From Clostridiales bacterium DTU033 (GTDB taxonomy: Bacteria > Bacillota > Clostridia > Oscillospirales > Acutalibacteraceae): a stretch of 32,538 bases of DNA. The position numbers and the translations under genes were made by a program. The stretch is from NCBI GenBank assembly GCA_001513365.1, contig LFTH01000081.1:840-33377 (forward strand). Reading direction: 5' to 3'. A model generated the notes under the pieces. The model had not been told where the DNA came from and made no database searches. It saw only the letters and a program-made list of their open reading frames with translations. Numbering within the stretch: position 1 is the stretch's first letter; each line of letters begins with the position of its first letter. Below are positions 14,428 through 25,532 of the stretch, one piece after another.

Positions 14428-14504
14428 CTTTGTTGTCGGTTTTTAGGTTTACTGTTAGTATAATTTATTTTATATAATACAAATAATCAAGCATTCGGGT
14501 GGAA

Positions 14505-15263
14505 TTAGGTTCCGCCGGCGGCGAATTTAAGGCAGGCCTCAAAACAGCGGCCCCTCCGGTGTTCGCCGGACACCCACAGCCGTTTTGAGGTTTGGTCAAA
14601 CCCGGTTCTGAGAGCGATTTTTTCCCCTTCAAAGGCTTCGCTGACAAACGCGATGCAAAACTCCGATATCTCATAGCCCCTGACAAAAGCGGGTATCACG
14701 TCCGCGATGATGTCCGCGTAGACCGCATTGTTCAAATGCCCGTTGTAGTCAATATCCGACCAGCGTATTTCACGAACTCCCGTTTCTGTCAGGTTGTCCG
14801 GCAGCGCTATCTTCTCCGGGTCGGGGCAGCCGTTCAGCCTGTCCGGCTGTTCGGTAACCGCAAAACGCGAAAACTCTCTGGGTCTTAGGATTTTATGGGT
14901 TTTGGGGTCAACCAAAGCAAAAGACGAAACGCTTTGAATTAGGGGCGCGCCCGCGCTGTCCGAAAAAACATAACAGCGGAAAAACTGCGCGCCTTTTGAG
15001 TTCCTGTGCCAGGTCGTAAGCGAGATTTGTTCGTTCAGCCGCGGGGCGCGGCGGATTATGCTCCTTGTTCTGGTGATTACGAATGACAGCCCGTTTTTTC
15101 GTAGCTCCTCGTACCCCAGCCCGCCGCCGCCGAAATGCAGTTCCCCGACTTCCTGCTGCAGCCTGAGCTGGCCGGACAGCTTTAATCTCTTGTCCTGCCC
15201 GACGTCAAACGAGGATATTTTTATATTCCATCTGTAATCAGGCGGTATTTCATGCCGGCTCAT
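14505..15263 (-). CDS. Acyl-ACP thioesterase (FatA/FatB-like)
   Basis: Hydrolyses acyl-acyl carrier protein to free fatty acid, setting chain length or recycling acyl chains. The 252 residues contain two hotdog-fold repeats. In the second, RWSDIDYNGHLNNAVYAD carries the conserved Asn and His of the acyl-ACP thioesterase active site. In the first, SGQLRLQQEVGELHFGGGGLGYEELRKNG matches the usual substrate-tunnel helix. ATG start with TTGGAG six bases upstream. It follows the YbaK-like gene by 41 nt and precedes a terminator. The substrate chain length cannot be predicted from sequence alone. Confidence 0.87.
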   Translation of the reverse strand: MSRHEIPPDYRWNIKISSFDVGQDKRLKLSGQLRLQQEVGELHFGGGGLGYEELRKNGLSFVITRTRSIIRRAPRLNEQISLTTWHRNSKGAQFFRCYVFSDSAGAPLIQSVSSFALVDPKTHKILRPREFSRFAVTEQPDRLNGCPDPEKIALPDNLTETGVREIRWSDIDYNGHLNNAVYADIIADVIPAFVRGYEISEFCIAFVSEAFEGEKIALRTGFDQTSKRLWVSGEHRRGRCFEACLKFAAGGT

Positions 15264-15304
15264 AATCTACTCCAAGTATAATATATTGTCGTTTATCCGG
15301 ATGG

Positions 15305-15772
15305 TTAAATCCTTTTGCAGACGTCCACCCATTTTTTTATCCCTGCGTATTCATTCAATTCGGACGGGGTGAGCCGGATTGCCGAATTGTTGCTGCCGCA
15401 CGCGGGGAAAACGGTTTCGTATCTTTGCAGCGAGACGTCCGCGTAAACCTCAATCCCGTCGGGCAGCGCGAACGGGCAGACCCCGCCGACTGCGTATCCG
15501 GTCAGCCTTATGACCTCGTCCGGCGGCAACATGGACGGCCTGAACCCGAACTCCGCTTTAAACTTTGAATTGTCTACCTTGACGTCCCCCGCCGCGACCA
15601 GCAGGATACAGCCGTCCCCTTTTTTAAAGCTCAGGGTCTTTGCAATCCGCGCGGGTTCCACCCCCAGCGCCTGTGCCGCAAGCTCCACAGTCGCGCTTGA
15701 GCAGTCAAATTCCAAAACATCCTTACCCTTGCCCCATCGGTCAAGGTATTTTTTCACGGTTTCAACCGACAT
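15305..15772 (-). CDS. YbaK/EbsC-type aminoacyl-tRNA deacylase
   Basis: A 155-residue single-domain protein of the YbaK/EbsC family, which hydrolyses mischarged aminoacyl-tRNAs (classically Cys-tRNA-Pro). The conserved lysine lies in RIAKTLSFK, and VDNSKFKAEFG and the loop RLTGYAVGGVCPFALP match the family's GxxxGGVxPFG-like signature. Its position directly after serS (64 nt) fits a role in aminoacylation quality control, though which tRNA it proofreads is not shown by the sequence. ATG start with AAAGGG upstream. Confidence 0.88.
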   Translation of the reverse strand: MSVETVKKYLDRWGKGKDVLEFDCSSATVELAAQALGVEPARIAKTLSFKKGDGCILLVAAGDVKVDNSKFKAEFGFRPSMLPPDEVIRLTGYAVGGVCPFALPDGIEVYADVSLQRYETVFPACGSNNSAIRLTPSELNEYAGIKKWVDVCKRI

Positions 15773-15835
15773 CCTCGCATACCCTTTCCAAAATGCTGAT
15801 TTTTGTTTTTTTGGGTCCGCGCCGCCTGTTTCTCT

Positions 15836-17988
<2,153 letters not shown>

Positions 17989-18000
17989 TCCTGCCCCCTC

Positions 18001-18771
18001 CTATCCGCTTTGATTATTCGCTATCAGCTCGTCCGCCAGACAGTCGTATGCCTCGGCCCCGCGCGAGCCCGGCTCGTAATAGTTTATCGGTTTGCCGAAA
18101 CTCGGAGCCTCCGACAGCCTGACGCTTCTGGGGATGGCGGTTGAAAACACCTTGCGCGGGAAAAACCTCTTTACCTCCGCCGCCACCTGCTGGGTCAGGT
18201 TCAGCCTGCCGTCAAACATGGTCAGCAGAACCCCTTCAAGCTCAAGTTCGGGGTTATACAGCCTTTTCACCTGCCTGACGGTGGACATCAACTGCGACAG
18301 CCCCTCCAGCGCATAGTATTCGCACTGGATTGGCACAATCAGGGTGTCGGCGGCGCACAGGGCGTTTAAGGTCAGCAGACCGAGGGATGGCGGGCAGTCT
18401 ATCAGGATAAAGTCGAATTTGTCCCGCAGCGGCGCCAGCGTCGCGGTCAGCCTGCTTTCCCTGCGGTTTACATCCACCAGCTCTATTTCCGCGCCCGCCA
18501 GACGTATGCCGGACGGGATTATGTACACATTTTTAAACTCGGTATGATAAACGGCGCTTTCGGGCTGAGTATTCCTAATCAGCAGCTCGTAGGTGGATAC
18601 CATATTCCCGCGTTTGTCCACCCCCAGCCCGCTGGTCGCGTTGCCCTGCGGGTCTATATCCACGAGCAGGCAGCGCTTCCCCTTTGCTCCCAGCGCCGCC
18701 GCGAGGTTCACGGTGGTGGTCGTCTTGCCGACTCCTCCCTTTTGGTTTGCGACTGCTATGATTTTTCCCAA
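18001..18771 (-). CDS. parA: Chromosome-partitioning ATPase ParA (Soj)
   Basis: Deviant Walker A ATPase that binds DNA as an ATP dimer and, with ParB, positions origins. KGGVGKTTT at residues 11-19, the DIDPQGNATSGLG segment and LIDCPPSLG are all intact. I choose the TTG at 18771 (MGKIIAVANQKGG), giving the canonical Soj N-terminus and 6 nt to GAAGGTG; the track's GTG lies inside that ribosome binding site. It is transcribed from an extended -10 promoter (18832-18860) that lies directly below a parS-like site, so ParB bound there could influence its own operon. Confidence 0.95.
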   Translation of the reverse strand: MGKIIAVANQKGGVGKTTTTVNLAAALGAKGKRCLLVDIDPQGNATSGLGVDKRGNMVSTYELLIRNTQPESAVYHTEFKNVYIIPSGIRLAGAEIELVDVNRRESRLTATLAPLRDKFDFILIDCPPSLGLLTLNALCAADTLIVPIQCEYYALEGLSQLMSTVRQVKRLYNPELELEGVLLTMFDGRLNLTQQVAAEVKRFFPRKVFSTAIPRSVRLSEAPSFGKPINYYEPGSRGAEAYDCLADELIANNQSG

Positions 18772-18831
18772 AAATTTCACCTTCTATCCCGACAGCCGGT
18801 CTTCCATTTTCACCCGGCAGCACTTTGAAGT

Positions 18832-18860
18832 ATTATATCACAATGCCGCTGTTTTAGAAA
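18832..18860 (-). promoter_or_regulatory. Promoter of parA-parB-serS (extended -10)
   Basis: Minus strand TTTCTA, 17 nt, TATAAT, with TGA directly before the -10 (TGATATAAT). The weak -35 is offset by the extended -10. The -35 is about 37 nt from the parS-like site. Confidence 0.65.
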
Positions 18861-18896
18861 GTGCAGAGCTCGACATATTTTCGGGATTTTTTCCGG

Positions 18897-18912
18897 TGTT
18901 TCATGTGAAACA
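18897..18912. promoter_or_regulatory. parS-like ParB binding site between noc and parA
   Basis: TGTTTCATGTGAAACA differs from the Bacillus subtilis parS consensus TGTTNCACGTGAAACA at one central base (C to T). It lies between the noc terminator (4 nt away) and the parA promoter, a usual place for parS. The same 16-mer occurs again, inverted, inside mnmG. Confidence 0.85.
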
Positions 18913-18916
18913 TTTA

Positions 18917-18944
18917 AAAAAGCCCCCCGAAAGGAAGGCTTTTT
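18917..18944 (-). terminator. Intrinsic terminator after noc
   Basis: Minus strand AAAAAGCCTTCC, loop TTTC, GGGGGGCTTTTT: 12 pairs including two G-T, with a T-run at the 3' side. It separates the mnmE-mnmG-rsmG-noc transcript from parA. Confidence 0.82.
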
Positions 18945-18967
18945 CTTAAAACCACGCTGCGCGGCGT

Positions 18968-19810
18968 TTATGCGGTGCAGCTTTTCGCAGGTCTTACGCT
19001 TTTTTTGTTTTTGGGAATTCGGACTAGATACTCTATGTATTCCTCGGTCTCGATTTTTTCGGCGCTCGCCTCGATACCGGAGCGGCGCATTGTGTCTATC
19101 GCGTTGTTCACGGTGTTCAAAAACAGCCTCACGTCTCTGACCAGCGGGGTTGGTCGGCGGCGCTTTTCTTTCGGCTTTGCCTCCTCAAGCATTTCCTCAA
19201 TCAGCCGCTCGCTCTGCTCCACGTTCAGCCCGCGCCGCACAATCCTCATAAGCGCCGTTTTTCTCTGCTCACCCTCCAGCCTGAGCAGCGCCCTCGCGTG
19301 CCTTTCGGTCAGTCCTTCGCTGATGATTGTCCCGCGCTCCTCCTCGGTCAGCCGCAAAATCCTGAGCCTGTTCGCGACTGTGGACTGCGCGCAGCCCAAC
19401 TGATGCGCGGCCTCTTCCTGAGTCAGCCCGTAGACCTCAATCAGCTTTTTAATCCCCTCGGCCTCTTCAAAGCAGTTCATGTCCTCACGCTGTAAGTTTT
19501 CAATCAGGGCGAGCAGCGCGGCGCGAGGGCCGTCCGCCTCAACTACCAGACAGGGCACTTCCCGCAGCCCCGCGATTTTTGCCGCGCGGAGCCGCCGCTC
19601 CCCCGCAATAAGAACCGGCCTGTCCTCATTGAAAGTTACCGTAATCGGGTGCAGCATGCCGTTTTCGCCTATGCTCTGCGCGAGCTCAATCAGTTTTTCA
19701 TAGCTGAACTCACGCCTGGGCTGGTCGGGGTTATGCAAAATCTCCCCGGTGGGTATCATCAGTATTTTGCCGCCGGCTTTATACCGCTCTTTCCTTTTTA
19801 AAATCTGCAT
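18968..19810 (-). CDS. noc: ParB-family nucleoid occlusion protein (Noc-like)
   Basis: Second ParB/Spo0J paralogue of the window. CTP-binding boxes NPDQPRREF, AGERRLRAA at 69-77 and ENLQREDMNCFEEAEG are conserved, followed by a helix-turn-helix (LTQEEAAHQLGCAQSTVANRL). It lacks the KKRGLGKGLGALL tip that ParB uses to contact ParA, and begins instead with MQILKRKERYKAGGK, a basic, potentially amphipathic start as in Noc, which binds membrane through its N-terminus. Position between rsmG and parA is the classic noc locus. Noc normally binds ATTTCCCGGGAAAT-type sites; I saw none in the window. ATG start with AAAGGATG. Confidence 0.85.
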   Translation of the reverse strand: MQILKRKERYKAGGKILMIPTGEILHNPDQPRREFSYEKLIELAQSIGENGMLHPITVTFNEDRPVLIAGERRLRAAKIAGLREVPCLVVEADGPRAALLALIENLQREDMNCFEEAEGIKKLIEVYGLTQEEAAHQLGCAQSTVANRLRILRLTEEERGTIISEGLTERHARALLRLEGEQRKTALMRIVRRGLNVEQSERLIEEMLEEAKPKEKRRRPTPLVRDVRLFLNTVNNAIDTMRRSGIEASAEKIETEEYIEYLVRIPKNKKSVRPAKSCTA

Positions 19811-19885
19811 ACCGACACATCCTTTCGGCGTCAGTATAGCACGGCGGCGGCCGGCGGTTTGCCGAAATTTGGCTGTCGCAAAGAA

Positions 19886-20614
19886 CTATTTCAGCGGCTC
19901 TTTTTTTATCTTAGCGGTGTTTCTGGGGTATTTTGCGGGAGTCGGGGCTGTCTTGTCGAATACAATCAGCCGCCTTTCCATCAATTCGCCGTCGAGTTCC
20001 ATCTGAAGCCGCCTGATTTCGGAAAGCTCCGCGCCCAATACGGCGGCGGCACGAGATACGCTTTTTGCCTCAACCTCCCCTTCCGGGCCCTTCATTGAGA
20101 TAAACCGCCCTCCTGGTTTTACAAAGGGAATACAGTATTCGCATAATACCGGCAGGTTGGCGACCGCCCGCGCCGCGGCGACGTCGAAAGCCTCCCTTAA
20201 ATCGGGGTCGCGGGCCGCGAGCTCGGCCCTGCCGTGGACCAGGTCGGCGGGCAGTTCAAGCCGCCTGCACAGCTCCTTTAAATACACTATCCGTTTGTTC
20301 ATAGAGTCAAGAAGGGTCAGCCTGACATCCGGCCGCACCAGAGCGACAGGAATTCCCGGATAGCCCGCGCCGGTGCCCACGTCAATCAGGGCAATCCCCC
20401 GTTTTGGCAGAAGGGGTGCCAGCGTCAGACTGTCCGCAAAATGCTTTACCGCAATCTCCCGCGGGTCGGCAATCGCGGTCAGATTGATTTTTTCATTCCA
20501 TTCCAGCATGGTTTCTGCAACCAGCTCAAAACGGTCAAGGCACGCCTCGTCAAGGGTTATTCCGATTGCCGCGGCCTGCTCCAACAGCAGCCCGCGGTCA
20601 AAACTGCCGCTCAT
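19886..20614 (-). CDS. rsmG: 16S rRNA (guanine527-N7)-methyltransferase RsmG
   Basis: Methylates G527 of 16S rRNA with S-adenosylmethionine. The SAM site is DVGTGAGYPGIPVAL, preceded by the conserved MLEWNEKINLTAI and followed by LLDSMNKRIVYLKEL and the GRAE...YD-like RAEL...FDVAAARAVA segment. I use the ATG at 20614 (MSGSFDRG), 9 nt from AGGGG; the upstream ATG three codons earlier touches that site. The start is 12 nt below the mnmG stop, so the two are translationally close, the usual mnmG-rsmG arrangement. Confidence 0.95.
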   Translation of the reverse strand: MSGSFDRGLLLEQAAAIGITLDEACLDRFELVAETMLEWNEKINLTAIADPREIAVKHFADSLTLAPLLPKRGIALIDVGTGAGYPGIPVALVRPDVRLTLLDSMNKRIVYLKELCRRLELPADLVHGRAELAARDPDLREAFDVAAARAVANLPVLCEYCIPFVKPGGRFISMKGPEGEVEAKSVSRAAAVLGAELSEIRRLQMELDGELMERRLIVFDKTAPTPAKYPRNTAKIKKEPLK

Positions 20615-20626
20615 AAAACCCATCCC

Positions 20627-22513
20627 CTAACTTTCGCTGTTTTCGGCTCTGCCGCGGCTGCCCAGCCAGACGACCAGCACCGACAAATCGGCCGGGCTGA
20701 CCCCGCTGATACGGGACGCCTGCCCCAGATTCGCCGGCCGTATTCTGTTCAGCTTTTCCTGCGCCTCTTTCCGCAGCCCTTTTATTTCGGAATAATCAAT
20801 CCCGTCCGGCAGCAGGCGGCTTTCAAGCCTTCTCAGTTCGTCAATTGCGGCCCGCTGCCGCCGGATGTACCCCTCGTATTTTATTTCGACCTCGATTTGC
20901 TCGCGCACCATCGGGTCAAGCTCCGGCCTTTGGCTGTCCACCGGCGCGAGCTTCTGATAATCCAGCTGCGGGCGCCTTAACAAATCCTCCAGCCTGACCC
21001 CGGTGCTCACAGGAGTTGTTTCACATGAAACAAGCAGCCGGTTCAGTTGCTCGGTCGGCGGCAGAACAGTCTCCTTAAGCCGTTTGCGCTCCCGCTTTTT
21101 TGCCTCCTGCCTTTGGCGGAAATTCTCCCATCTCAAGTCGTCCACCAGCCCGACCCGCCTGCCGATTGGGGTGAGCCGCTCGTCCGCGTTGTCCTGCCGC
21201 AGGACCAGCCGGTATTCGGAACGGGAGGTCATTATCCTGTACGGGTCGCTGCAGCCCTTTGTAACAAGGTCGTCAATCAGGGTGCCGATATAGCTGGAGG
21301 CGCGGTCAAGTATCATCGGCGGGCGGCCGAGGATTTTAAGCGCCGCGTTTATGCCGGCTACCAGCCCCTGAGCCGCGGCCTCCTCATAGCCGGAGCTGCC
21401 GTTGAACTGTCCGGCGCCGTACAGCCCCGGATAATCCATGAATTCAAGGGTGGCCGAAAGCTGCAGCGGGTCGCAGCAGTCATATTCGATTGCATAAGCC
21501 GGCCGCATGATTTTGACATTCTCAAGTCCGGGAATGGTGCGGTAAAATTCAAGCTGGACGTCCACCGGCAGGGAGGAAGAAAGCCCCTGCAGATACATTT
21601 CCTCGGTGTGCAGCCCGCACGGCTCGATAAACACCTGATGTCTTTCCTTGTCCGCGAACCTTACCACCTTGTCCTCGATACTGGGGCAGTAGCGAGTGCC
21701 GACCCATCTGACCCTGCCCCCGTACATCGGGGAGCGGGAAAGGTTTTTCTCTATTATCTCCTTTGTCTTTCGGGTGGTCCATGTGATATGGCAGTCCACC
21801 CTGTTTTCGAGCTTTTCCTTAGTCTCAAACGAAAAGGGGATAACCGGCTCCTCGCCCGGCTGCCGCTCTGTCTTTGAAAAATCAATGCTGGAGCGCAGGG
21901 CGCGCGCGGGGGTGCCGGTCTTGAAACGGCGGATTGAAATCCCAAGCTCCGACAGGGACCGGGTAAGCCTGTTGGCGGCGAACATCCCGTCCGGCCCGCT
22001 TTCATAGACTAAATCCCCGATATAGATTTTGCCGCCGAGATAAGTCCCGGAGGCTATGATTACGGCTTTGGCGATGTATTCGGTTTCAAGGTGGGTCAGC
22101 AGCCGCCAGCGTTCGCCGAGGCGCTCGATTTTAACCACTTCAGCCTGCTGAATGTCAAGGTTTTCGGTGGTCTCCAGCCTGTATTTCATGTATTTCGAGT
22201 ATTCGCGCCGGTCAATCTGCGCTCTCAGGGAATGCACCGCCGGCCCCTTGCCGCGGTTGAGCATCCTGCACTGGATAAGGTTAGCGTCGGCCGCAACCCC
22301 CATCTCCCCGCCGAGCGCGTCAATCTCGCGCACCAGATGGCCCTTTGCGGTGCCCCCGATTGACGGGTTGCACGGCATATTCCCGATTGAATCGAGATTG
22401 ATTGTGAATATCACGGTGGCGCAGCCCAGCCGCGCCGCGGCGAGCGCCGCTTCAACCCCGGCATGTCCGGCGCCTATCACCGCAACATCATATTCTCCCG
22501 CAATATATCCCAT
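20627..22513 (-). CDS. mnmG: tRNA uridine-34 carboxymethylaminomethyl modification enzyme MnmG (GidA)
   Basis: FAD- and NADH-dependent partner of MnmE that installs the cmnm5 group on wobble uridines. The dinucleotide-binding motif [17 protein letters not shown] is at residues 12-28, followed by [21 protein letters not shown], the cysteine-containing signatures and [16 protein letters not shown]; the C-terminal helical domain binds MnmE. I use the ATG at 22513 ([14 protein letters not shown]), which matches family starts; the track's GTG lies inside the ribosome binding site. A 16-bp parS-like sequence is embedded in the coding region at the codons for LVSCETTP (21017-21032). Confidence 0.97.
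   Translation of the reverse strand: MGYIAGEYDVAVIGAGHAGVEAALAAARLGCATVIFTINLDSIGNMPCNPSIGGTAKGHLVREIDALGGEMGVAADANLIQCRMLNRGKGPAVHSLRAQIDRREYSKYMKYRLETTENLDIQQAEVVKIERLGERWRLLTHLETEYIAKAVIIASGTYLGGKIYIGDLVYESGPDGMFAANRLTRSLSELGISIRRFKTGTPARALRSSIDFSKTERQPGEEPVIPFSFETKEKLENRVDCHITWTTRKTKEIIEKNLSRSPMYGGRVRWVGTRYCPSIEDKVVRFADKERHQVFIEPCGLHTEEMYLQGLSSSLPVDVQLEFYRTIPGLENVKIMRPAYAIEYDCCDPLQLSATLEFMDYPGLYGAGQFNGSSGYEEAAAQGLVAGINAALKILGRPPMILDRASSYIGTLIDDLVTKGCSDPYRIMTSRSEYRLVLRQDNADERLTPIGRRVGLVDDLRWENFRQRQEAKKRERKRLKETVLPPTEQLNRLLVSCETTPVSTGVRLEDLLRRPQLDYQKLAPVDSQRPELDPMVREQIEVEIKYEGYIRRQRAAIDELRRLESRLLPDGIDYSEIKGLRKEAQEKLNRIRPANLGQASRISGVSPADLSVLVVWLGSRGRAENSES
21017..21032. promoter_or_regulatory. 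parS-like ParB binding site inside mnmG
   Basis: TGTTTCACATGAAACA is the exact reverse complement of the site at 18897-18912, one base from the B. subtilis parS consensus. It is flanked by T and A, giving an 18-bp near-palindrome. In the mnmG reading frame it is V-S-C-E-T, in a C-terminal segment. Confidence 0.8.
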
Positions 22514-22542
22514 TTGCCTGTTCACTTCCCGAAAATCCCAGT

Positions 22543-23910
22543 TTATTTGCCGACGCAGAACCGCTCGAATATCCTGTCCACAACCGTCTCGGTGGCTCGC
22601 TCGCCGGTCAGCTCCAGCAGCGCGTCAATCGCGCCGTCTATACACACCCCGACCGCGTCAAGGGTGATTGACTCCCTGATTGCCTGCCGCGCCTCTTTAA
22701 TGCATTCAAGGCTTCTGACCACGCACAGCCGCTGCCGCTCGGTCGAAAGGATTGGCTCGTTATCGCTGAGCGCGGCAACCCCGGTTATTTCGCCGAGCGC
22801 CTTCTCAAGCTCTTCAAGCCCCTCCCCGGTTTCCGCCGACATTAATACCGTGTGTTTAAATTTATTCTTAATATACTCTGTGTTTATAATAATTCCCTTG
22901 TCCTTTTTATTGATTACCGCAATCGAGGTCTGCCGCGAGCTTTTTTCGGCCAATTCGCAATCGTCCTCGGTCAGTGGTTCGGAGCCGTCGAACACCGCGA
23001 TAACCAGCGCGGCGCGCTCAAGCCGGCTTTCCGCCCGCCCGACACCGATGGACTCCACGCTGTCGTCGGTCTTGCGCAACCCCGCGGTATCGGCAAGGCG
23101 CAGGATTATATCCCCAAGCCTTACGGTTTCCTCAACAATATCCCTTGTAGTGCCGGCGACCGGGGTTACAATGCTGCGCTCGTGCCCCGCGAGCAGGTTC
23201 ATCAGGGTCGACTTACCGACATTCGGCCGGCCGACGATTACGGTGTCAATCCCTTCACGCACTACTTTCCCCGCGTCGAATTTGTCGAGCAGGTTATTAA
23301 GGGTTTCTTCGGCTTTTTTCAGGGTCTTATCCAGCGCGCCGCTTTCAAGCTCAGGTATGTCGTCGTCCGGAAAATCCACATACGCGGACAGGTTGGCGGC
23401 GGCAGTGGTCAGTTCGTCAAGCACCGTCTCCATTTTCCTGTAAAGCGCACCTTCCCGCACCGCGAGCGCGGATTTGGCCGCAAGCCGGCTGTTCGCGGTG
23501 ATAAGGTCCATCACCGCCTCGGCGCCGGTGAGGTCGATTTTTCCGTTTACAAAAGCCCTTTTGGTAAACTCGCCCGGCTGCGCCGGAACGGCGCCTGCCG
23601 AAAACGCGGCGCGCAGGGTGCGCTGCAGAAGGTACGGCCCGCCGTGGCAGGATAGCTCGACCACGTCTTCGCCCGTATAGCTGTGAGGGGCGCGGAAGAC
23701 AAGCGCCACGCACTCGTCAATATCGCCGTCGGCGTCAAACACCCATCCGTACATCGCGGTATAGCCCGGCGCGTCTTCAAGGGCGCGTTTTTTGGAGGCG
23801 GGGCGGAATATCCGGCCGGCCACTTCGATTGCCCTGTCACCTGATATCCGCACCACTCCTATTCCCGCCGGCGCGACGGCGGTTGAGATTGCTGCTATAA
23901 CCCTGTCCAT
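22543..23910 (-). CDS. mnmE: tRNA modification GTPase MnmE (TrmE)
   Basis: Potassium-activated GTPase that works with MnmG on wobble uridines. The N-terminal domain ([23 protein letters not shown]) binds formyl-tetrahydrofolate, and the inserted G domain shows [21 protein letters not shown] and [16 protein letters not shown]. The C-terminus ends FCVGK, keeping the essential CxGK motif. I use the ATG at 23910 with GAGGGAG upstream, giving 455 residues; the 49 extra residues in the track overlap the end of the YebC gene. It lies 30 nt before mnmG. No jag, yidC or rnpA precedes it; the yebC-type gene does. Confidence 0.97.
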   Translation of the reverse strand: MDRVIAAISTAVAPAGIGVVRISGDRAIEVAGRIFRPASKKRALEDAPGYTAMYGWVFDADGDIDECVALVFRAPHSYTGEDVVELSCHGGPYLLQRTLRAAFSAGAVPAQPGEFTKRAFVNGKIDLTGAEAVMDLITANSRLAAKSALAVREGALYRKMETVLDELTTAAANLSAYVDFPDDDIPELESGALDKTLKKAEETLNNLLDKFDAGKVVREGIDTVIVGRPNVGKSTLMNLLAGHERSIVTPVAGTTRDIVEETVRLGDIILRLADTAGLRKTDDSVESIGVGRAESRLERAALVIAVFDGSEPLTEDDCELAEKSSRQTSIAVINKKDKGIIINTEYIKNKFKHTVLMSAETGEGLEELEKALGEITGVAALSDNEPILSTERQRLCVVRSLECIKEARQAIRESITLDAVGVCIDGAIDALLELTGERATETVVDRIFERFCVGK

Positions 23911-24032
23911 TGCCTCTCCCTCTTGCATTTTCAGCGCTGTGATAAAAAACCGCTGACCGGAACCGCGGACAACTGCCTTCCGGCACTTGTCCGGGTCGGG
24001 CAGCGACCCTTCTGTCTTGGGATTGTCATATA

Positions 24033-24767
24033 TTATTCTGTATCCGGCATATCCCAATTATGCCAGACATTCTGCACGTCGTCGTTGTCTTCAAGCATAT
24101 CGAGGAGCTTTTCCATTTTCGCGGCCAGTTCGGGGTCCTCGATGGTGTTGTAAACATCGGGGAGCTGCTGGATTTCGGCCGACAGAAAAGCATACCCCTT
24201 TTCTTCAAGCCGGTCGCGCACCTGAGAAAAATCGTCGGGTTCGGTCAGGATTTCAAAAACCCCGTCCTCGACCGAGAAATCGGACGCGCCCGCCTCCAGA
24301 GCGTCTTCCATCACTCTGTCCTCGTCAAGCCCGCCGGCTTCAATCGCGATTACCCCTTTTCTGCTGAACATGTAGCTTACGCAGCCGGTGGTGCCGAGGT
24401 TGCCGCCGCACTTGTCGAAGTAATGGCGCAAATCCCCTGCGGTGCGGTTTCTGTTGTCGGTCAGTGCCTCCACAATCACCGCAATCCCGCCGGGGCCGTA
24501 TCCCTCGTACAGGATTGTCTCGTAATTGTCCGAACTGCTGTCCCCAAGGGCTTTTTTGATAATCCTCTCTATATTCTCATTCGGAACGTTGTTGGCTTTG
24601 GCTTTGGCAATGCAGTCGCGCAGTTTGGAGTTGGCGGCGGGGTCGGCGCCGCCCTGCCGGACCGCGACAGCGAGCTCGCGCCCGATTTTGGTGAATATTT
24701 TGGCGCGCTGGCTGTCGGTCTTTTCCTTTTTGCGTTTTATATTGTTCCATTTAGAATGGCCGGCCAT
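24033..24767 (-). CDS. YebC/PmpR family regulator/translation factor
   Basis: Belongs to the YebC/PmpR family, recently tied both to transcription control and to translation of difficult proline stretches. It begins [20 protein letters not shown], the family hallmark, and contains [39 protein letters not shown] and an acidic C-terminus, 244 residues in all (normal). Start ATG at 24767, preceded by AAAGGAGAGC. It has its own promoter (24809-24837) directly after a terminator, so it heads the transcript running into mnmE-mnmG-rsmG-noc. The 122-nt gap to mnmE holds no clear strong terminator, only a weak CCGC/GCGG hairpin followed by TTTTTT. Confidence 0.95.
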   Translation of the reverse strand: MAGHSKWNNIKRKKEKTDSQRAKIFTKIGRELAVAVRQGGADPAANSKLRDCIAKAKANNVPNENIERIIKKALGDSSSDNYETILYEGYGPGGIAVIVEALTDNRNRTAGDLRHYFDKCGGNLGTTGCVSYMFSRKGVIAIEAGGLDEDRVMEDALEAGASDFSVEDGVFEILTEPDDFSQVRDRLEEKGYAFLSAEIQQLPDVYNTIEDPELAAKMEKLLDMLEDNDDVQNVWHNWDMPDTE

Positions 24768-24808
24768 AATATGCTCTCCTTTGATTATACAGCTTATATC
24801 CGCAGAAT

Positions 24809-24837
24809 AATATATCACATTTGCCTGCGGTTGGCAA
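24809..24837 (-). promoter_or_regulatory. Promoter of the yebC-mnmE-mnmG-rsmG-noc run
   Basis: Minus strand TTGCCA, 17 nt, TATATT, with TGA before the -10 (extended -10). One mismatch in each hexamer. A second TATAAT lies about 28 nt nearer the gene but lacks a -35. Confidence 0.6.
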
Positions 24838-24874
24838 CATTCCGCCTTCGCCCGGCAACCCCTGCCCAAAACCT

Positions 24875-24902
24875 AAAAAAGCATGCCGGCGCATGCTTTT
24901 TT
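24875..24902. terminator. Symmetric intrinsic terminator closing the gyrB-gyrA run
   Basis: AAAAAAGCATGC-CGGC-GCATGCTTTTTT is a perfect 12-bp stem with a 4-nt loop, usable in both directions. It lies 8 nt past the stop of the 4-TM protein. Confidence 0.88.
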
Positions 24903-24910
24903 AATCCGGT

Positions 24911-25489
24911 TTATTGGTTTTCCCTCTGTTTTCTTATTCTCTCCCTTATCGAGCGCTTCGGCTTCGGCTTTTCCTGCTGCGCCGCGCCCGGGTCGTCAAG
25001 GCTTCTGAACAGCGGCTGGCCGGACAAATCGTACCCGTTTTTTCCCTCACGCGAGCGGGAATATGCTTTTTCAAGCTGCCTGTCGGCGAGCCACGCGACC
25101 AGCATGAACAGCGAGACCCCCGCAATCCCGATATGGCGCCAAACCAGCTTCCATGTGGTCAGGCCGACCGTGCCGGTCGCGCTGACCGACGGGGGGAACT
25201 GCCTGCCGAGCTCAAGCGCCACCATCAGCATAACCGCCGAGGCGACCACCGATACTATCAGCCCGATATACTTGCGCTTTGCCAGCGCCGCGAACAGGAT
25301 TACCGCCGCCAGCATTAAAATGGTGGCGGCAATCAGGGGTATCGGGCTGACCGTCCTGCCCCCCTGCCCCGCCTTAATGATATCCGCGTTGCTGCCCATT
25401 ATACCGAACACCGCAAGCACCTGAAACACGGAATACACCATGAGAAGAGCCCACATCAAAAATTTTGAAACAAACGACAGGGTGCGCAT
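24911..25489 (-). CDS. Four-TM membrane protein of unknown function downstream of gyrA
   Basis: A 192-residue protein with four predicted helices at roughly 9-31, 48-68, 73-94 and 113-134, and a basic, charged cytoplasmic tail from about residue 140 (EKPKPKRSIRERIRKQRENQ). I do not recognise a family and see no catalytic or metal motif. The loop between helices 3 and 4 (GRQFPPSVSATGTVGLTTWK) is polar. It begins 43 nt after gyrA, has an ATG start with AGAAAGGGG upstream, and ends at the terminator at 24875, so it is the last gene of the gyrB-gyrA run. Whether it has anything to do with gyrase is unknown. Confidence 0.72.
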   Translation of the reverse strand: MRTLSFVSKFLMWALLMVYSVFQVLAVFGIMGSNADIIKAGQGGRTVSPIPLIAATILMLAAVILFAALAKRKYIGLIVSVVASAVMLMVALELGRQFPPSVSATGTVGLTTWKLVWRHIGIAGVSLFMLVAWLADRQLEKAYSRSREGKNGYDLSGQPLFRSLDDPGAAQQEKPKPKRSIRERIRKQRENQ

Positions 25490-25532
25490 AACGCCTGCCC
25501 CTTTCTATTCAGATTAGCCGCGGGTTTGCCCC

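Noticed and set aside
23944-23968. CCGC/GCGG hairpin followed by TTTTTT (minus strand) between yebC and mnmE
   Set aside because: Stem only 4 bp with competing folds (CCGGAA/TTCCGG); not enough to call a terminator.
24060-25424. 454-residue open frame on the plus strand
   Set aside because: It runs across yebC, an intrinsic terminator and the 4-TM gene in antisense; the composition is that of a shadow frame.
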